From contig JACKKF010000013.1 in assembly GCA_020637555.1 (NCBI GenBank), positions 708,001 to 772,000 on the forward strand: DNA of 64,000 nucleotides, read 5' to 3'. The position numbers were made by a program, and so were the translations under genes. Origin of the DNA: Rhodobacter sp. (GTDB lineage Bacteria; Pseudomonadota; Alphaproteobacteria; Rhodobacterales; Rhodobacteraceae). How positions within the stretch are numbered: position 1 is the first letter of the stretch; each line of letters starts with the position of its first letter. The notes beneath the pieces were generated by a model that was given only the letters and a program-made list of their open reading frames with translations, ran no database searches and was not told where the DNA came from. Shown in pieces: positions 42,733-51,480 of this stretch.

Positions 42733-42785
42733 CGTGGGGGTTTGTGCCGGCTTGCGGCCCACGATAAAGAATCCGCTAAAGAGGC
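42733..42785 (+). ncRNA. SAM-II riboswitch upstream of metZ
   Basis: The segment matches the SAM-II (metA motif) aptamer: stem P1 CGTGGG (42733-42738) pairs with CCCACG (42758-42763). The loop holds GGTTTG and CCGGCTTGCGG, and the pseudoknot strand GCTAAAGAGG (42775-42784) follows ATAAAGAATCC. These are the conserved blocks of alphaproteobacterial SAM-II elements, and the place, about 80 bp before metZ, is typical. High S-adenosylmethionine would reduce metZ expression, probably at translation. The rest of 42547-42863 holds the CGATTC repeats and no other gene. Confidence 0.88.
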
Positions 42786-42863
42786 TGTGTCCCGTCCCGC
42801 GACGGGCCGCCCCTGCCGGTGTCGGATCCGCGGTCGCAAGCCGCGCAGTGAAGGGGCAGAGAC

Positions 42864-44057
42864 ATGGCCGACAATCCGCAACACGCCTGGCAGGGTCGCA
42901 CGATCGCCGTGCATGGGGGCGCGCGCCGCAGCCAGTATGGCGAGATGGCCGAGGCGATCTACCTGACCCAGGGCTTCGCCTATCCCGATGCGGAAAGCGC
43001 CGAGGCCCGGTTCGTCAAGTCGGGCCCCGACGAATTCATCTATGCCCGCTATGGCAACCCCACCGTCGCGGCCTTCGAGGACCGGATCGCCGCGATCGAG
43101 GGCACCGAGGCGGCGTTTGCCACGGCCTCGGGGATGGCCGCGGTGTCGGGTGCGCTGACGGCCCTGTGCCGGTCGGGCGATCGGATCGTGGCCAGCCGCG
43201 CCCTGTTCGGATCGTGCCTGTATGTGCTTGAGGACGTGCTGGCGCGTTTCGGCGTCGATGTCGTCTTTGTCGATGGCACCGACCTTGAACAATGGCGCGC
43301 GGCACTGGCGCCCGGCGCCCGGCTGGTGTTTCTCGAAAGCGTGTCGAACCCCACGCTCGAAGTGATCGACCTGGCGGCGGTCTGCGACCTGGCCCATGCC
43401 GCCGGCGCAACGGTGATCGTCGACAATGCCTTTGCCACGCCCGTCTTTTCGCAGGCGGTGGCGCAGGGGGCCGATATCGTGGTCTATTCGGCCACCAAGC
43501 ATATCGACGGCCAGGGGCGCTGCCTGGGTGGCGTGATCTGTGGCAAGCGCGACGTGGTGCGCGGCCCGATCGAGGCCTACATGAAGCACACCGGCGGCGC
43601 GATGAGCCCGTTCAACGCCTGGGTTCTGCTGAACGGCCTGACCACGCTGGACCTGCGCGTCAAGGCTCAGGCGGCCAGCGCCCAGCAGATCGCCGAGGCG
43701 CTGGAACCCCATCCCGCCGTGTCGCAGGTGCTGTTTCCCGGCCTGCCCAGCCATCCCCAGCACGACCTGGCACGCCGGGTCATGGCCGGGCCCGGCACCG
43801 TGGTGACCTTTGATCTGGCCGGCGGCAAGGAGGCGGCGTTTCGCTTCATGAACGCGTTGCAGGTTGTGCTGATCTCGAACAACCTGGGGGATGCGCGCAC
43901 CATTGCGACGCACCCGGCAACCACGACGCACCAGCGCCTGCCGGCCGACCAGAAGGTCCGCCTGGGCATCACGCCCGGATTGATTCGCCTGTCGGTCGGT
44001 CTGGAAGATCCCCAGGACCTGCTGAACGACCTGACAAGGGCGCTGAACGCGATCTGA
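42864..44057 (+). CDS. metZ: O-succinylhomoserine sulfhydrylase MetZ
   Basis: The 397-residue Cys/Met metabolism PLP enzyme makes homocysteine from O-succinylhomoserine and sulfide. Motifs: YARYGNPT near 53, ATASGMAAV near 85, the DNAFATP segment near 190, and the PLP lysine in SATKHIDGQGR near 207-217. The LGDARTIATHPATTTHQRL and GLIRLSVGLED signatures are typical. Total length and the SAM-II riboswitch upstream support MetZ rather than a cystathionine lyase. GGGGCAGAG serves as ribosome-binding site. Confidence 0.92.
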   Translation: MADNPQHAWQGRTIAVHGGARRSQYGEMAEAIYLTQGFAYPDAESAEARFVKSGPDEFIYARYGNPTVAAFEDRIAAIEGTEAAFATASGMAAVSGALTALCRSGDRIVASRALFGSCLYVLEDVLARFGVDVVFVDGTDLEQWRAALAPGARLVFLESVSNPTLEVIDLAAVCDLAHAAGATVIVDNAFATPVFSQAVAQGADIVVYSATKHIDGQGRCLGGVICGKRDVVRGPIEAYMKHTGGAMSPFNAWVLLNGLTTLDLRVKAQAASAQQIAEALEPHPAVSQVLFPGLPSHPQHDLARRVMAGPGTVVTFDLAGGKEAAFRFMNALQVVLISNNLGDARTIATHPATTTHQRLPADQKVRLGITPGLIRLSVGLEDPQDLLNDLTRALNAI

Positions 44058-44162
44058 GGTCGCGCTTGAGTGATCCGTGGACGGCCCGGCGTCGTAGAAC
44101 CGTTGAATGCGCGCGATAAGGGCTTACGTTACAGGCCTGCGCGCCAACCGGAGGGCGAAGCG

Positions 44163-45269
44163 ATGAACATGCAACGGACTGTCACGGGCCATGACCCCGA
44201 TCGAACCGAGGCCGCCGCCGCGCTGGATACGCTGCGCGCCTGGGCATCGCGGGCAAGCGACGCCGAGATCGCCGCGCTGGACCCGGCGCTCGCCCGCCTG
44301 CTGCCGGGCGTGCCCGATCCGGCCTATCCGGTTCTCAGCCGCGACTATCCGGCCGATTTCGTGCCCGATGCCGCCTACAAGCGGTCGATGCCGGATCTGC
44401 AGAACGGGCCGTCCAGCCTGATCCGGGGCGCCCATGCGCCGATCCAGCATGTCGGCATCTCGAATTTCCGCCTGCCCGTGCGCTTCCGCACCCGCGCCAC
44501 CGATCCGGGCGAGGTGACGCTGCATGCCTCGGTGACCGGGACTGTCAGCCTCGAGGCCGACAAGAAGGGCATCAACATGTCGCGCATCATGCGCAGCTTC
44601 TACCGGCACGCCGAAAAGCGGTTCAGCACCGCGGTGGTCGAGGCGGCGCTGGATGATTACAAGGCCGACCTGGGCAGTTTCGACGCCCGCATCCAGATGC
44701 GGTTCCAGTTCCCGTTGCAGGTGGACAGCCTGCGCTCGGGTCTGACCGGCTGGCAATATTATGACATCGCCATCGAACTGGTCGAACATGACGGTGTGCG
44801 CCGGCAGTTCATTCACCTCGACTTCGTCTATTCCTCGACCTGCCCGTGTTCGCTGGAGTTGAGCGAGCACGCGCGCGCCGGTCGTGGTCAACTGGCGACA
44901 CCGCATTCGCAACGCTCGGTTGCCCGCCTCTCGGTCGAGGCCCTGCCCGGCGAAGTGCTGTGGTTCGAGGATCTGATCGACATGTGCCGTGCGGCCGTGC
45001 CGACCGAAACCCAGGTCATGGTCAAGCGCGAGGATGAGCAGGCCTTTGCCGAACTCAATGCCGCCAACCCGATCTTTGTCGAGGATGCGGCGCGGTTGTT
45101 CTGCCAGGTTCTTCAGAACGATCCCCGCGTCGGCGATTTCCGGGTGGTTGCCAGCCATCAGGAAAGCCTGCACAGCCATGACGCCGTCAGCGTCCTGACC
45201 CAGGGGCCGACCTTTGCCGCCGACAGCCTTGACCCGCGCCTGTTCGCCTCGCTGATCCATATCGGCTGA
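44163..45269 (+). CDS. folE2: GTP cyclohydrolase FolE2 (type IB)
   Basis: The 368-residue protein converts GTP to dihydroneopterin triphosphate for folate synthesis. The type IB signature YSSTCPCSLELSEHA near 222-235 contains the metal-binding Cys, and RGAHAPIQHVGISNF and DKKGINMSRIMRSFY are conserved FolE2 segments. Length (368) is at the long end of the family, with an N-terminal extension of about 60 residues. CGGAGGGCGAAGCG precedes ATG 44163. FolE2 is often used under zinc shortage; no Zur-like palindrome was seen upstream. Confidence 0.93.
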   Translation: MNMQRTVTGHDPDRTEAAAALDTLRAWASRASDAEIAALDPALARLLPGVPDPAYPVLSRDYPADFVPDAAYKRSMPDLQNGPSSLIRGAHAPIQHVGISNFRLPVRFRTRATDPGEVTLHASVTGTVSLEADKKGINMSRIMRSFYRHAEKRFSTAVVEAALDDYKADLGSFDARIQMRFQFPLQVDSLRSGLTGWQYYDIAIELVEHDGVRRQFIHLDFVYSSTCPCSLELSEHARAGRGQLATPHSQRSVARLSVEALPGEVLWFEDLIDMCRAAVPTETQVMVKREDEQAFAELNAANPIFVEDAARLFCQVLQNDPRVGDFRVVASHQESLHSHDAVSVLTQGPTFAADSLDPRLFASLIHIG

Positions 45270-45276
45270 CAGCCCC

Positions 45277-46242
45277 ATGTCCGCGATTCTGACCGTGACC
45301 CTGAATCCTGCGCTGGATATCGGGGCCTCGGTCGCGCGGATGCAGGCGGGGCCGAAACTGCGGCTGGATGGCGCACTGGCCGAGCCGGGCGGCGGCGGGA
45401 TCAACGTGGCCCGCGCAGCGGTCAAGCTGGGCGGGCGTGCCCGTGCCATCGCGGCGCTGGGCGGCGCCACCGGGCAGCGCATCGCGGATCTGCTGGCGGG
45501 CAGCGGTGTCGACCTGGTGGTGGTGCGCGTGCCCGGCGAAACGCGGCAGAACCTGGCGGTGCGCGATCGCGCCGACGGTCAGCAATACCGCCTGCAGTTC
45601 CCGGGACCGGACTGGACCGCGGCCATGGCTGAAACCATGCTGGCCCGGATCGTGGCCGAATCCGCGGCGCAGGGGCAGGGCCAGGGTGCCGTTGTCGTCC
45701 TCAGTGGCAGCCAGCCGCCCGGTCTGGACCCTGGCTTTGCACAGGATTTGGCGCGTCGTATCGGCGCGGGGGGCAGGCTGATCGTCGACACATCGGGGCC
45801 GGCGCTGGCGCGGTTGACACGATCGCCCCAGGTCGCCGGCCATCCCCATGTGCTGCGCATGGACCAGGCCGAATCCGAGGCCGCGGCAGCGCATCCGCTG
45901 TCCACCATCGCCGACAGTCTGGATTTCGCGCAGGCGCTGGTCGCGCGGGGCGTGGCCGATTGCGTGGTGCTGGCGCGCGGCGCCGAGGGGTCGGTCCTGG
46001 CCACGGCGCAGGCGCGCCTGCACTGCGCGCCGCCCCCTGTGCCGGTCGAATCGCGGATCGGCGCGGGGGACAGCTTCACGGCGGGCTTTGCCCTGACACT
46101 GGCGCAAGGGGGGGACTGGGGCGCGGCGCTGGTCGCCGGAACCGCCGCCGCGGCCGCCGCCGTGATGACCCCCGGCACCGAATTGTGCCGTGGCGATGAC
46201 GCCCGCGATCTGGCGCCTCGCTGCGTCCTGAGCGTGGCTTGA
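45277..46242 (+). CDS. PfkB-family sugar kinase (1-phosphofructokinase / phosphofructokinase II type)
   Basis: This 321-residue kinase has the N-terminal VTLNPALDI, the Gly-rich GGGGINVARA near 37-46, and the C-terminal ATP/anion motif IGAGDSFTAGF near 265. LNPALD and GG-x-G-NVA put it with the FruK/PfkB/LacC branch that phosphorylates hexose phosphates. No fructose PTS is adjacent, so the exact substrate is open. It begins 7 bp after folE2. Confidence 0.85.
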   Translation: MSAILTVTLNPALDIGASVARMQAGPKLRLDGALAEPGGGGINVARAAVKLGGRARAIAALGGATGQRIADLLAGSGVDLVVVRVPGETRQNLAVRDRADGQQYRLQFPGPDWTAAMAETMLARIVAESAAQGQGQGAVVVLSGSQPPGLDPGFAQDLARRIGAGGRLIVDTSGPALARLTRSPQVAGHPHVLRMDQAESEAAAAHPLSTIADSLDFAQALVARGVADCVVLARGAEGSVLATAQARLHCAPPPVPVESRIGAGDSFTAGFALTLAQGGDWGAALVAGTAAAAAAVMTPGTELCRGDDARDLAPRCVLSVA

Positions 46243-46274
46243 CACCGTCGGGGACTGCGGCCAAGGGTTTGGCC

Positions 46275-47723
46275 ATGATCGACGTCCGACCTGTCACGAA
46301 TATCATTGGCTGGCTGCTCGTGGCGCTGGGCACGATCATGCTGGTCCCGCTTTGCGTGGACCTGTGGACCGATTCACAGGATTGGCGGGTGTTCCTGATT
46401 TCCGCGATCCTGACGGTGGTTGCGGGCGGTCTGCTGGTGCTGGCCACCGCCAATGCGCGCGGCACCGGGCTGACGATCCGGCAAAGCTTTCTGCTGACCA
46501 CGGTGTCCTGGATGGTGATGCCGCTGTTCGGGGGCATCCCTTTCCTGCTGGCGCTGGACCATCTCAGCTTTGTCGATGCCATGTTCGAGGCGATGTCCGG
46601 CATCACCACCACCGGCGCCACGGTGTTTTCCGGCCTGGACACCATGCCGCCCGGCATCCTGTTGTGGCGGTCCACCCTGCAATGGCTGGGTGGGCTGGGG
46701 ATCGTGCTGGTGGCCCTGATCTTCCTGCCGGTGATGAAGGTCGGGGGAATGCAGCACTTCCGGTCGGAAGGCTTCGACACCATGGGCAAGGTGCTGCCGC
46801 GCGCGGCCGACATCTCTTGGATGCTGCTGCAGATCTATGCCGGGCTGACCATCCTGTGCGCGGCGGCGTTCCTCGTGTCCGGCATGAATGCCTTTGACGC
46901 GATCAACCATGCGCTGACCACGTTGTCCACCGGCGGGTTTTCCACCCGCGACGCGTCGTTCGGGGCCTATGGCGCGGGCGCGCACTGGGTTGGCGTCATC
47001 TTCATGTGGCTGGCGGGGTTGCCCTTCATCCGCTACCTGCAGTTCATCAATGGCGCCTGGCAGCCCCTGTTCCGCGACATCCAGATCCGCGCCTATTTCC
47101 GCTGGACGCTCTATGCCGTCGGCGCGGTCGTCGGTTACCGGTTGCTGCACGAGACCGGCGATGTCGAGGAGATCGTCCGCGACACCGCCTTCAACGTGGT
47201 CTCCATGTTCTCGGGCACCGGCTATGGGTCTGCGGATGTCGAGGCCTGGGGCGATTTTCCCATCCTGGTGCTGATCGTCACCGGGTTCATCGGCGCCTGC
47301 ACGGCCTCGACCGGGTGTTCGATCAAGGTGTTCCGCTACCTGGTGCTGTTCGAGGCGATCAAGGCGCAGATCCGGCAACTGGTCTATCCGAACCGGGTGA
47401 TCCCCCTGCATCTGGATGGGCGGCGCCTGGATGACGAGGTGGTGGTGTCGGTGGTGGTCATGTTCACGGCCTTTGTCGTGGGCTTCGGTGTGTTGACGGT
47501 GCTGATGTCCCTGACCGGACTGGACATGCGGTCGGCCTTTACCGGCGCCTGGACGTCGATCTGCAATGTCGGCCCGGCCTGGGGCGCCGAAGTGGGGGAA
47601 ACCGGCGCACTGGATGCCTTTCCGGAGCTGTCCAAGTGGCTGATGATCCTGGCGATGCTGATGGGGCGGCTGGAAATGGTCGCGGTTCTGGTCCTGGTGC
47701 TGCCGCGCTTCTGGCGCGGGTGA
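46275..47723 (+). CDS. trkH: TrkH/KtrB-family potassium uptake protein
   Basis: The 482-residue membrane protein has eight-plus helices and four selectivity-filter loops: SGITTTGATVF near 102, TTLSTGGFST near 217, MFSGTGYGSADV near 312 and CTASTGCSIKVFR near 345. This four-repeat layout is the Trk/Ktr potassium transporter fold. It needs a TrkA subunit encoded elsewhere. ATG 46275 is chosen over a TTG at 46239 that overlaps the kinase gene. Confidence 0.93.
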   Translation: MIDVRPVTNIIGWLLVALGTIMLVPLCVDLWTDSQDWRVFLISAILTVVAGGLLVLATANARGTGLTIRQSFLLTTVSWMVMPLFGGIPFLLALDHLSFVDAMFEAMSGITTTGATVFSGLDTMPPGILLWRSTLQWLGGLGIVLVALIFLPVMKVGGMQHFRSEGFDTMGKVLPRAADISWMLLQIYAGLTILCAAAFLVSGMNAFDAINHALTTLSTGGFSTRDASFGAYGAGAHWVGVIFMWLAGLPFIRYLQFINGAWQPLFRDIQIRAYFRWTLYAVGAVVGYRLLHETGDVEEIVRDTAFNVVSMFSGTGYGSADVEAWGDFPILVLIVTGFIGACTASTGCSIKVFRYLVLFEAIKAQIRQLVYPNRVIPLHLDGRRLDDEVVVSVVVMFTAFVVGFGVLTVLMSLTGLDMRSAFTGAWTSICNVGPAWGAEVGETGALDAFPELSKWLMILAMLMGRLEMVAVLVLVLPRFWRG

Positions 47724-47797
47724 ATGCGCAAGCTTCGGGTCGCCGGGGCCAGGTGGCCCGGGGCAATCTGGCGGGGCAACCCGATGCGAGGACCGCC

Positions 47798-48271
47798 ATG
47801 CGACCGATCTTTCTGCCCCTTTCCGATGCCATCGCCGCCCACTACCGCAAGGGCGGCGCCGATGCCTATGGCCTGCGGCCCGAGCGCCGCATCGCCGATG
47901 GCGGCGCGATTCCCTGCCGCCATACGCTGCGCCTGTTGCCGGCGGGGGAACCCTATCTGATCGTCGCCCATCGGCCGTTCGCAGGGCTCAATCCCTATAC
48001 CGAAACGGGGCCGATCTTTCTGTCGGCCGAGGAGCGGCCGGGCGCCGCGCCCTCGCCGGATCTGCCACCATTCCTGGCCTCGCCGCACTATATCGTCCGG
48101 GGGTATTCCGAGGACGAAAGGATCGTCTATGGCACGGGCGCGGTAACCCCGACCGCGAGGATCGTGGAACGCTGCGCTTGCTTGCTGGATCGCGAGGAGA
48201 TCGCGTTCCTGCATATCCGGTCGGCCACGAACAACTGCTTTCATGTGCGGGTCGAACGGGACCGGTCCTGA
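47798..48271 (+). CDS. DUF1203 family protein
   Basis: The 157-residue cytoplasmic protein matches DUF1203: RHTLRLLPAGEPYLIVAHRPF, GPIFLSAEE, and VERCACLLDREEIAFLHIRSATNNCFHVRVER. Function is unknown. ATG 47798 has GAGG 7 bases upstream; the frame is open upstream through the end of trkH. It is followed by a hairpin-rich intergenic region. Confidence 0.8.
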   Translation: MRPIFLPLSDAIAAHYRKGGADAYGLRPERRIADGGAIPCRHTLRLLPAGEPYLIVAHRPFAGLNPYTETGPIFLSAEERPGAAPSPDLPPFLASPHYIVRGYSEDERIVYGTGAVTPTARIVERCACLLDREEIAFLHIRSATNNCFHVRVERDRS

Positions 48272-48290
48272 GGGGTTTCGCCCTCATGCG

Positions 48291-48307
48291 ACAGCATTCC
48301 ATGCTGT
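48291..48307. terminator. Inverted repeat after DUF1203 gene
   Basis: ACAGCAT and ATGCTGT form a perfect 7 bp stem with a 3 nt loop, 20 bp after the stop of the DUF1203 gene. It is not followed by a T-run, so termination strength is uncertain. Confidence 0.35.
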
Positions 48308-48324
48308 AGCCCTCGGGCGACCCG

Positions 48325-48372
48325 GTGGGGGCGCTGCCCCCACACCCCCGGGATATTTAAGGCACAAAGATG
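48325..48372 (+). repeat. Intergenic repeat element with GC hairpin, orientation A
   Basis: A perfect hairpin (arms GTGGGGGC and GCCCCCAC, loop GCT, 48325-48343) is followed by CCCCCGGGATATTTAAGG and CACAAAGATGAA. This order of GC hairpin, CCGG-ATATTT and an AAGATGAA tail is, to my knowledge, a common intergenic repeat in Rhodobacteraceae. It probably ends the plus-strand DUF1203 transcript. It faces a related element in opposite orientation at 48391. Confidence 0.6.
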
Positions 48373-48390
48373 AACGGGCTGCCTGTCACC

Positions 48391-48534
48391 TTGTCCCAAA
48401 TACGCAATAGGCCCGCCTGCCCCAGGCGATTCGCCCGACAGGTCAGACCGACGCACGGGGATTTTCAAGGGGGGCGTGCCTCCCTTGAAGCGGGGGGCTC
48501 GGGGGGCGGCAGCCCCCCGACCTCTGGTCAACCC
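48391..48534 (-). repeat. Intergenic repeat element, orientation B, with short internal insertion
   Basis: This segment shares its ends with the element at 61889-61967: TTGTCCCAAATACGCA (48391-48406) and CGCACGGGGATTTTCAAGG (48452-48470). A 49 bp extra stretch (48407-48455) bounded by ACGCA repeats separates the two parts here. A hairpin follows with arms 48464-48475 (TTCAAGGGGGGC) and 48478-48489 (GCCTCCCTTGAA), then a second GGGGGC/GCCCCC stem. It lies just past the stop of deoD (minus), so it can terminate that transcript. Confidence 0.6.
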
Positions 48535-49235
48535 GCGAACGCGGCCCCGAGCGCGATTTCGATCATCTCGCCGAACGAGCGTTCGCGATCGGCCGAGGGC
48601 AGGGCCGCACCGGTTTGCAGATGATCCGAGATCGTCAGCACCGCGAGACCGCGCCGACCGTGGCGGGCGCAGAGATTGTAGAGTTCGGCGGCTTCCATTT
48701 CGACCGCGAGGACGCCATGGCGGGTCATGATCTCGTTCAGGTCGGGGCGTTCGTCGTAGAACACGTCCGAGGAATAGACGTTGCCGACGTGCACGGTGAT
48801 GCCCTTGTCGCGGGCGACCTGCCGCGCGGCGCAGAGCAGGTCGAAATCGGCGCAGGGCGCAAAGTTCAGGTCACGGAAGATCCCGGTGGAGGGCGTCGAC
48901 AGCGAGCTGCAGCTCATCGCCAGCACCACGTCGCGGATCTGGACCCGGGGTTGCATCGCCCCGGCCGAGCCGACGCGGATCAAGGTCTGCACGTCATAGT
49001 CGCGGATCAGTTCGTTCGCATAGATCGAGAAGGACGGCATCCCCATGCCCGATCCGTGGATCGTCACCGGATGGCCCTGCCAGGTGCCGGTATAGCCCAG
49101 CATGCCGCGCACCTCGTTCACCAGGCGCGGGGCGTCGAGGAAGGTCTCGGCCGCCCAGCGCGCCCGGTAGGGATCGCCGGGCATGAGCACGGTGGGGGCG
49201 ATATCGCCGGGTTTCGCACCGATATGGACGGTCAT
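48528..49235 (-). CDS. deoD: Purine-nucleoside phosphorylase DeoD
   Basis: The 235-residue enzyme phosphorolyses purine nucleosides. Bacterial DeoD motifs are present: VLMPGDPYRARWAAE near 16-30, HGSGMGMPSFSIYANEL near 60-76, RVGSAGAM near 86, AVEMEAAELYNLCARHG near 178-194 and LTISDHL with the catalytic Asp near 203. Length fits hexameric DeoD. It lies 63 bp after the Tm-1-like gene on the same strand, so it may be the last gene of that operon or have its own promoter. Confidence 0.93.
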   Translation of the reverse strand: MTVHIGAKPGDIAPTVLMPGDPYRARWAAETFLDAPRLVNEVRGMLGYTGTWQGHPVTIHGSGMGMPSFSIYANELIRDYDVQTLIRVGSAGAMQPRVQIRDVVLAMSCSSLSTPSTGIFRDLNFAPCADFDLLCAARQVARDKGITVHVGNVYSSDVFYDERPDLNEIMTRHGVLAVEMEAAELYNLCARHGRRGLAVLTISDHLQTGAALPSADRERSFGEMIEIALGAAFAG

Positions 49236-49298
49236 GCACAGCCTCCTGTTCGCAAGATGCGCGAGGCTAGCAGTTTGACCGGGCGATAAAAAGCGGTC

Positions 49299-50543
49299 TC
49301 AGCGTGGCAGCGTGCCCTCGGCGATCCAGTCATCCACCACCGCAAGCGCCGTGTCGGAAAACAGCGGATCGTTGATATGGGCGTCCATTTCGATCAGCGT
49401 GACATTGCCGGGGCAGAAATCGCGCACCCCCTGCACGAAGGCGGCCAGCCCCTGTGGATCGCTGAGCGGGCCGCCGGGCCGGTCCCATTCGTTGCCGCCC
49501 TGCGTGGGCAGCAGGAACACCACCGGTGCCCTGGCCTGCGCCAGCCTGTCGCACATCACGCGGGCCATCTCGCGCCGTTCCTCGGGGGTCATGATGACCG
49601 AGGTCAGCAACCGGTTATGCGCATGGGCGGGGCGGTCGCGCAGGTGGTCGGGCATCTCGTGCCAGCCGACCAGATCTACCAGATCATAGCAGCCGATCGA
49701 CACGATCTGCGGAATGCCGGCCCTGCCGGCGTTGGTCATGCGGTCCGGACCGGCGCTGATGGCCGAGCCGTGCAGATGGTTGCCCACCTCTTGCGGGGCG
49801 AAATCCATGACGGCGGCAAAGGCGCCTTCGGCCGCGAGCGATTCAAAGGCCCGCCCGCCCATGCCGGTGGCGTGGAACACGGCGACCTCGAATCCGCGCG
49901 CTTCGAGGGCGGGTTTCAATGTCACCATGTAGCGCAGAACCGTCTTGCCAAAGCTGGTCATGCCGATGAGCGGGCGGTCGCGCGCGGGTTTCTCGACCGC
50001 GCGCGCCGCGCCCAGAACCGCCCCGGCGGCCTGACTGAGCGAGGCCTTGCAGACCGAGTTCAGGCCATAGAGCCCGCCTGCCCAGAGGATCATCTGCACA
50101 TCCGCCGCCAACCGTTCCGGGGGAATCATTGGTGAGAAGGACACCGTGGACACGATATACTTCGGCACGCCCAGCGGCAGGGCGGCGCAGAGATCCAGCG
50201 CCAGGTCGGTGCCCATGGAGCCGCCCAGAACCACCACGCCGTCAAAGACCCCGGCGGCATGAAGTCGTGCGGCCAGCGCCGCCGATCCGCGCGCCATGAT
50301 CTGCATGGCCAGGTTCTCGTCCTCGCCGGCGATGGCGGCGGCAATCGACGATCCGCCGGCCTCGGCGACCTGGTGCTTGGAATAGTCGGTCGGCGTGCGC
50401 GGGTCGCCCAGCACGCTGACGTCCATCGTTTTCACCGCGCCGCCCTGGGCGCGGATGACCTGTGCCAGGTAGCCCAGCTCGTCCTGTTTGGTGTCATAGG
50501 TCCCGACGACCAGGATGGTGCGGTCAGCTTTGGGTTCAGGCAT
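49299..50543 (-). CDS. Tm-1-like ATP-binding domain protein (UPF0261)
   Basis: This 414-residue protein matches the bacterial Tm-1-like/UPF0261 family: VVGTYDTKQDELGYL at the N-terminus, a Gly-rich VVLGGSMGTDLAL near 97, then IGMTSFGKTVLRYM and VFHATGMGGRAFESL in the second domain, and LPTQGGNEWDRPGGP near the end. The family folds as two nucleotide-binding-like domains; its enzymatic role is not established. GAGG before ATG 50543 supports this start, which overlaps the kinase gene by 8 bp. It is co-transcribed with a kinase and phospho-lyase. Confidence 0.85.
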   Translation of the reverse strand: MPEPKADRTILVVGTYDTKQDELGYLAQVIRAQGGAVKTMDVSVLGDPRTPTDYSKHQVAEAGGSSIAAAIAGEDENLAMQIMARGSAALAARLHAAGVFDGVVVLGGSMGTDLALDLCAALPLGVPKYIVSTVSFSPMIPPERLAADVQMILWAGGLYGLNSVCKASLSQAAGAVLGAARAVEKPARDRPLIGMTSFGKTVLRYMVTLKPALEARGFEVAVFHATGMGGRAFESLAAEGAFAAVMDFAPQEVGNHLHGSAISAGPDRMTNAGRAGIPQIVSIGCYDLVDLVGWHEMPDHLRDRPAHAHNRLLTSVIMTPEERREMARVMCDRLAQARAPVVFLLPTQGGNEWDRPGGPLSDPQGLAAFVQGVRDFCPGNVTLIEMDAHINDPLFSDTALAVVDDWIAEGTLPR

Positions 50544-51480
50544 TCGGACCTCGCAGATAGGCATGGACAAGGGGCATCGCGGTGGCGACCGCGCGCAGGG
50601 ATCGCGCGCGCCCGCCGGGCTCGTCCATCCGGGGGATGATCCAGCCCAGATAGGTCAGGGCGCGCAGCATGAGCATCAGGTCAAGCGTTCCGGCATCGAC
50701 GGCGCGGCGGGGGGCGTAGCCGGCGATCAGGGCCGCGCGCAGGGCCGGGTAATCGGGGGCCGAGAGCTGGCGCAGCAGCACGGTGGCCAGGTCGAAATCG
50801 CGATACCCCCAGCCCCCGTCGTCAAAGTCGATCAGCGACAGCCGGCCGCCATCGACCATCACGTTTTCGGTGATCGCATCGGCATGAATCAGGCCGAAGT
50901 CCAGCCCGGGCGCCTGCGCTTGCAGCGCCGCGCCGGCGTGGCCGCGGGCAAGGGCCAGCGCCGCGCGGTCGGTGGCGGACAGATCGGGGTTGTCCCAGAA
51001 CGGCCCCCAGAGCGGGGTGTCGCCCACCAGCCCGGGGTGATCCCAGCGTGGGCGGGTGAAGCCGGGCGGCGGGCTCCAGTCGTCCGACAGGTCATGCAGC
51101 CGGGCCAGCAGCGCACCCAGGTGCCGCATGTGGCCCGTGCGGTCGCCGATCCCCTCCAGCGCGCCCTGCCTGCCGACCATCCGCCCCGGCAGCCAGGTCA
51201 GCAGATCGACCATGGTGCCGCCGACGTCCTCGACCAGACGGCCATTGCGGGATGGCACCGGTCGCGGCACGTCGAGCCCGCCGTCGGCCAGCATCGCCAT
51301 CCATTCGAGTTCCGAGCGCAGTTCGTCACCGCTGCGATAGCCGGGCCGGTGCAGGCGCAGCGCATGGGAACCGTCCGGGCCTTCGGCCCGCCAGACGGCA
51401 TTCTCGCGCTGCGCGGCGAGGGTGATCCGCGCCGGGTCGAGGCCCCACAACGACGCCGCCTGATGCGCGATGCCGGTCAT
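50536..51480 (-). CDS. APH-fold small-molecule kinase, probable amino-alcohol kinase
   Basis: The 314-residue protein has the aminoglycoside/choline kinase fold: a P-loop-like region near 25-50, the catalytic loop LIHADAITEN (HxD...N, near 217-226) and the metal-binding IDFDD near 237. In animals a kinase of this fold (hydroxylysine kinase) works with a phospho-lyase of the type encoded directly upstream here, and in some bacteria the two are fused. The ATGA overlap with that gene makes a two-step pair likely. The substrate (hydroxylysine, ethanolamine or another amino alcohol) cannot be told. Confidence 0.78.
   Translation of the reverse strand: MTGIAHQAASLWGLDPARITLAAQRENAVWRAEGPDGSHALRLHRPGYRSGDELRSELEWMAMLADGGLDVPRPVPSRNGRLVEDVGGTMVDLLTWLPGRMVGRQGALEGIGDRTGHMRHLGALLARLHDLSDDWSPPPGFTRPRWDHPGLVGDTPLWGPFWDNPDLSATDRAALALARGHAGAALQAQAPGLDFGLIHADAITENVMVDGGRLSLIDFDDGGWGYRDFDLATVLLRQLSAPDYPALRAALIAGYAPRRAVDAGTLDLMLMLRALTYLGWIIPRMDEPGGRARSLRAVATAMPLVHAYLRGPNA

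Noticed and set aside
44058..44162. Zur box upstream of folE2
   Set aside because: No GTTATA-type palindrome is present; only a GTTAC segment is seen.
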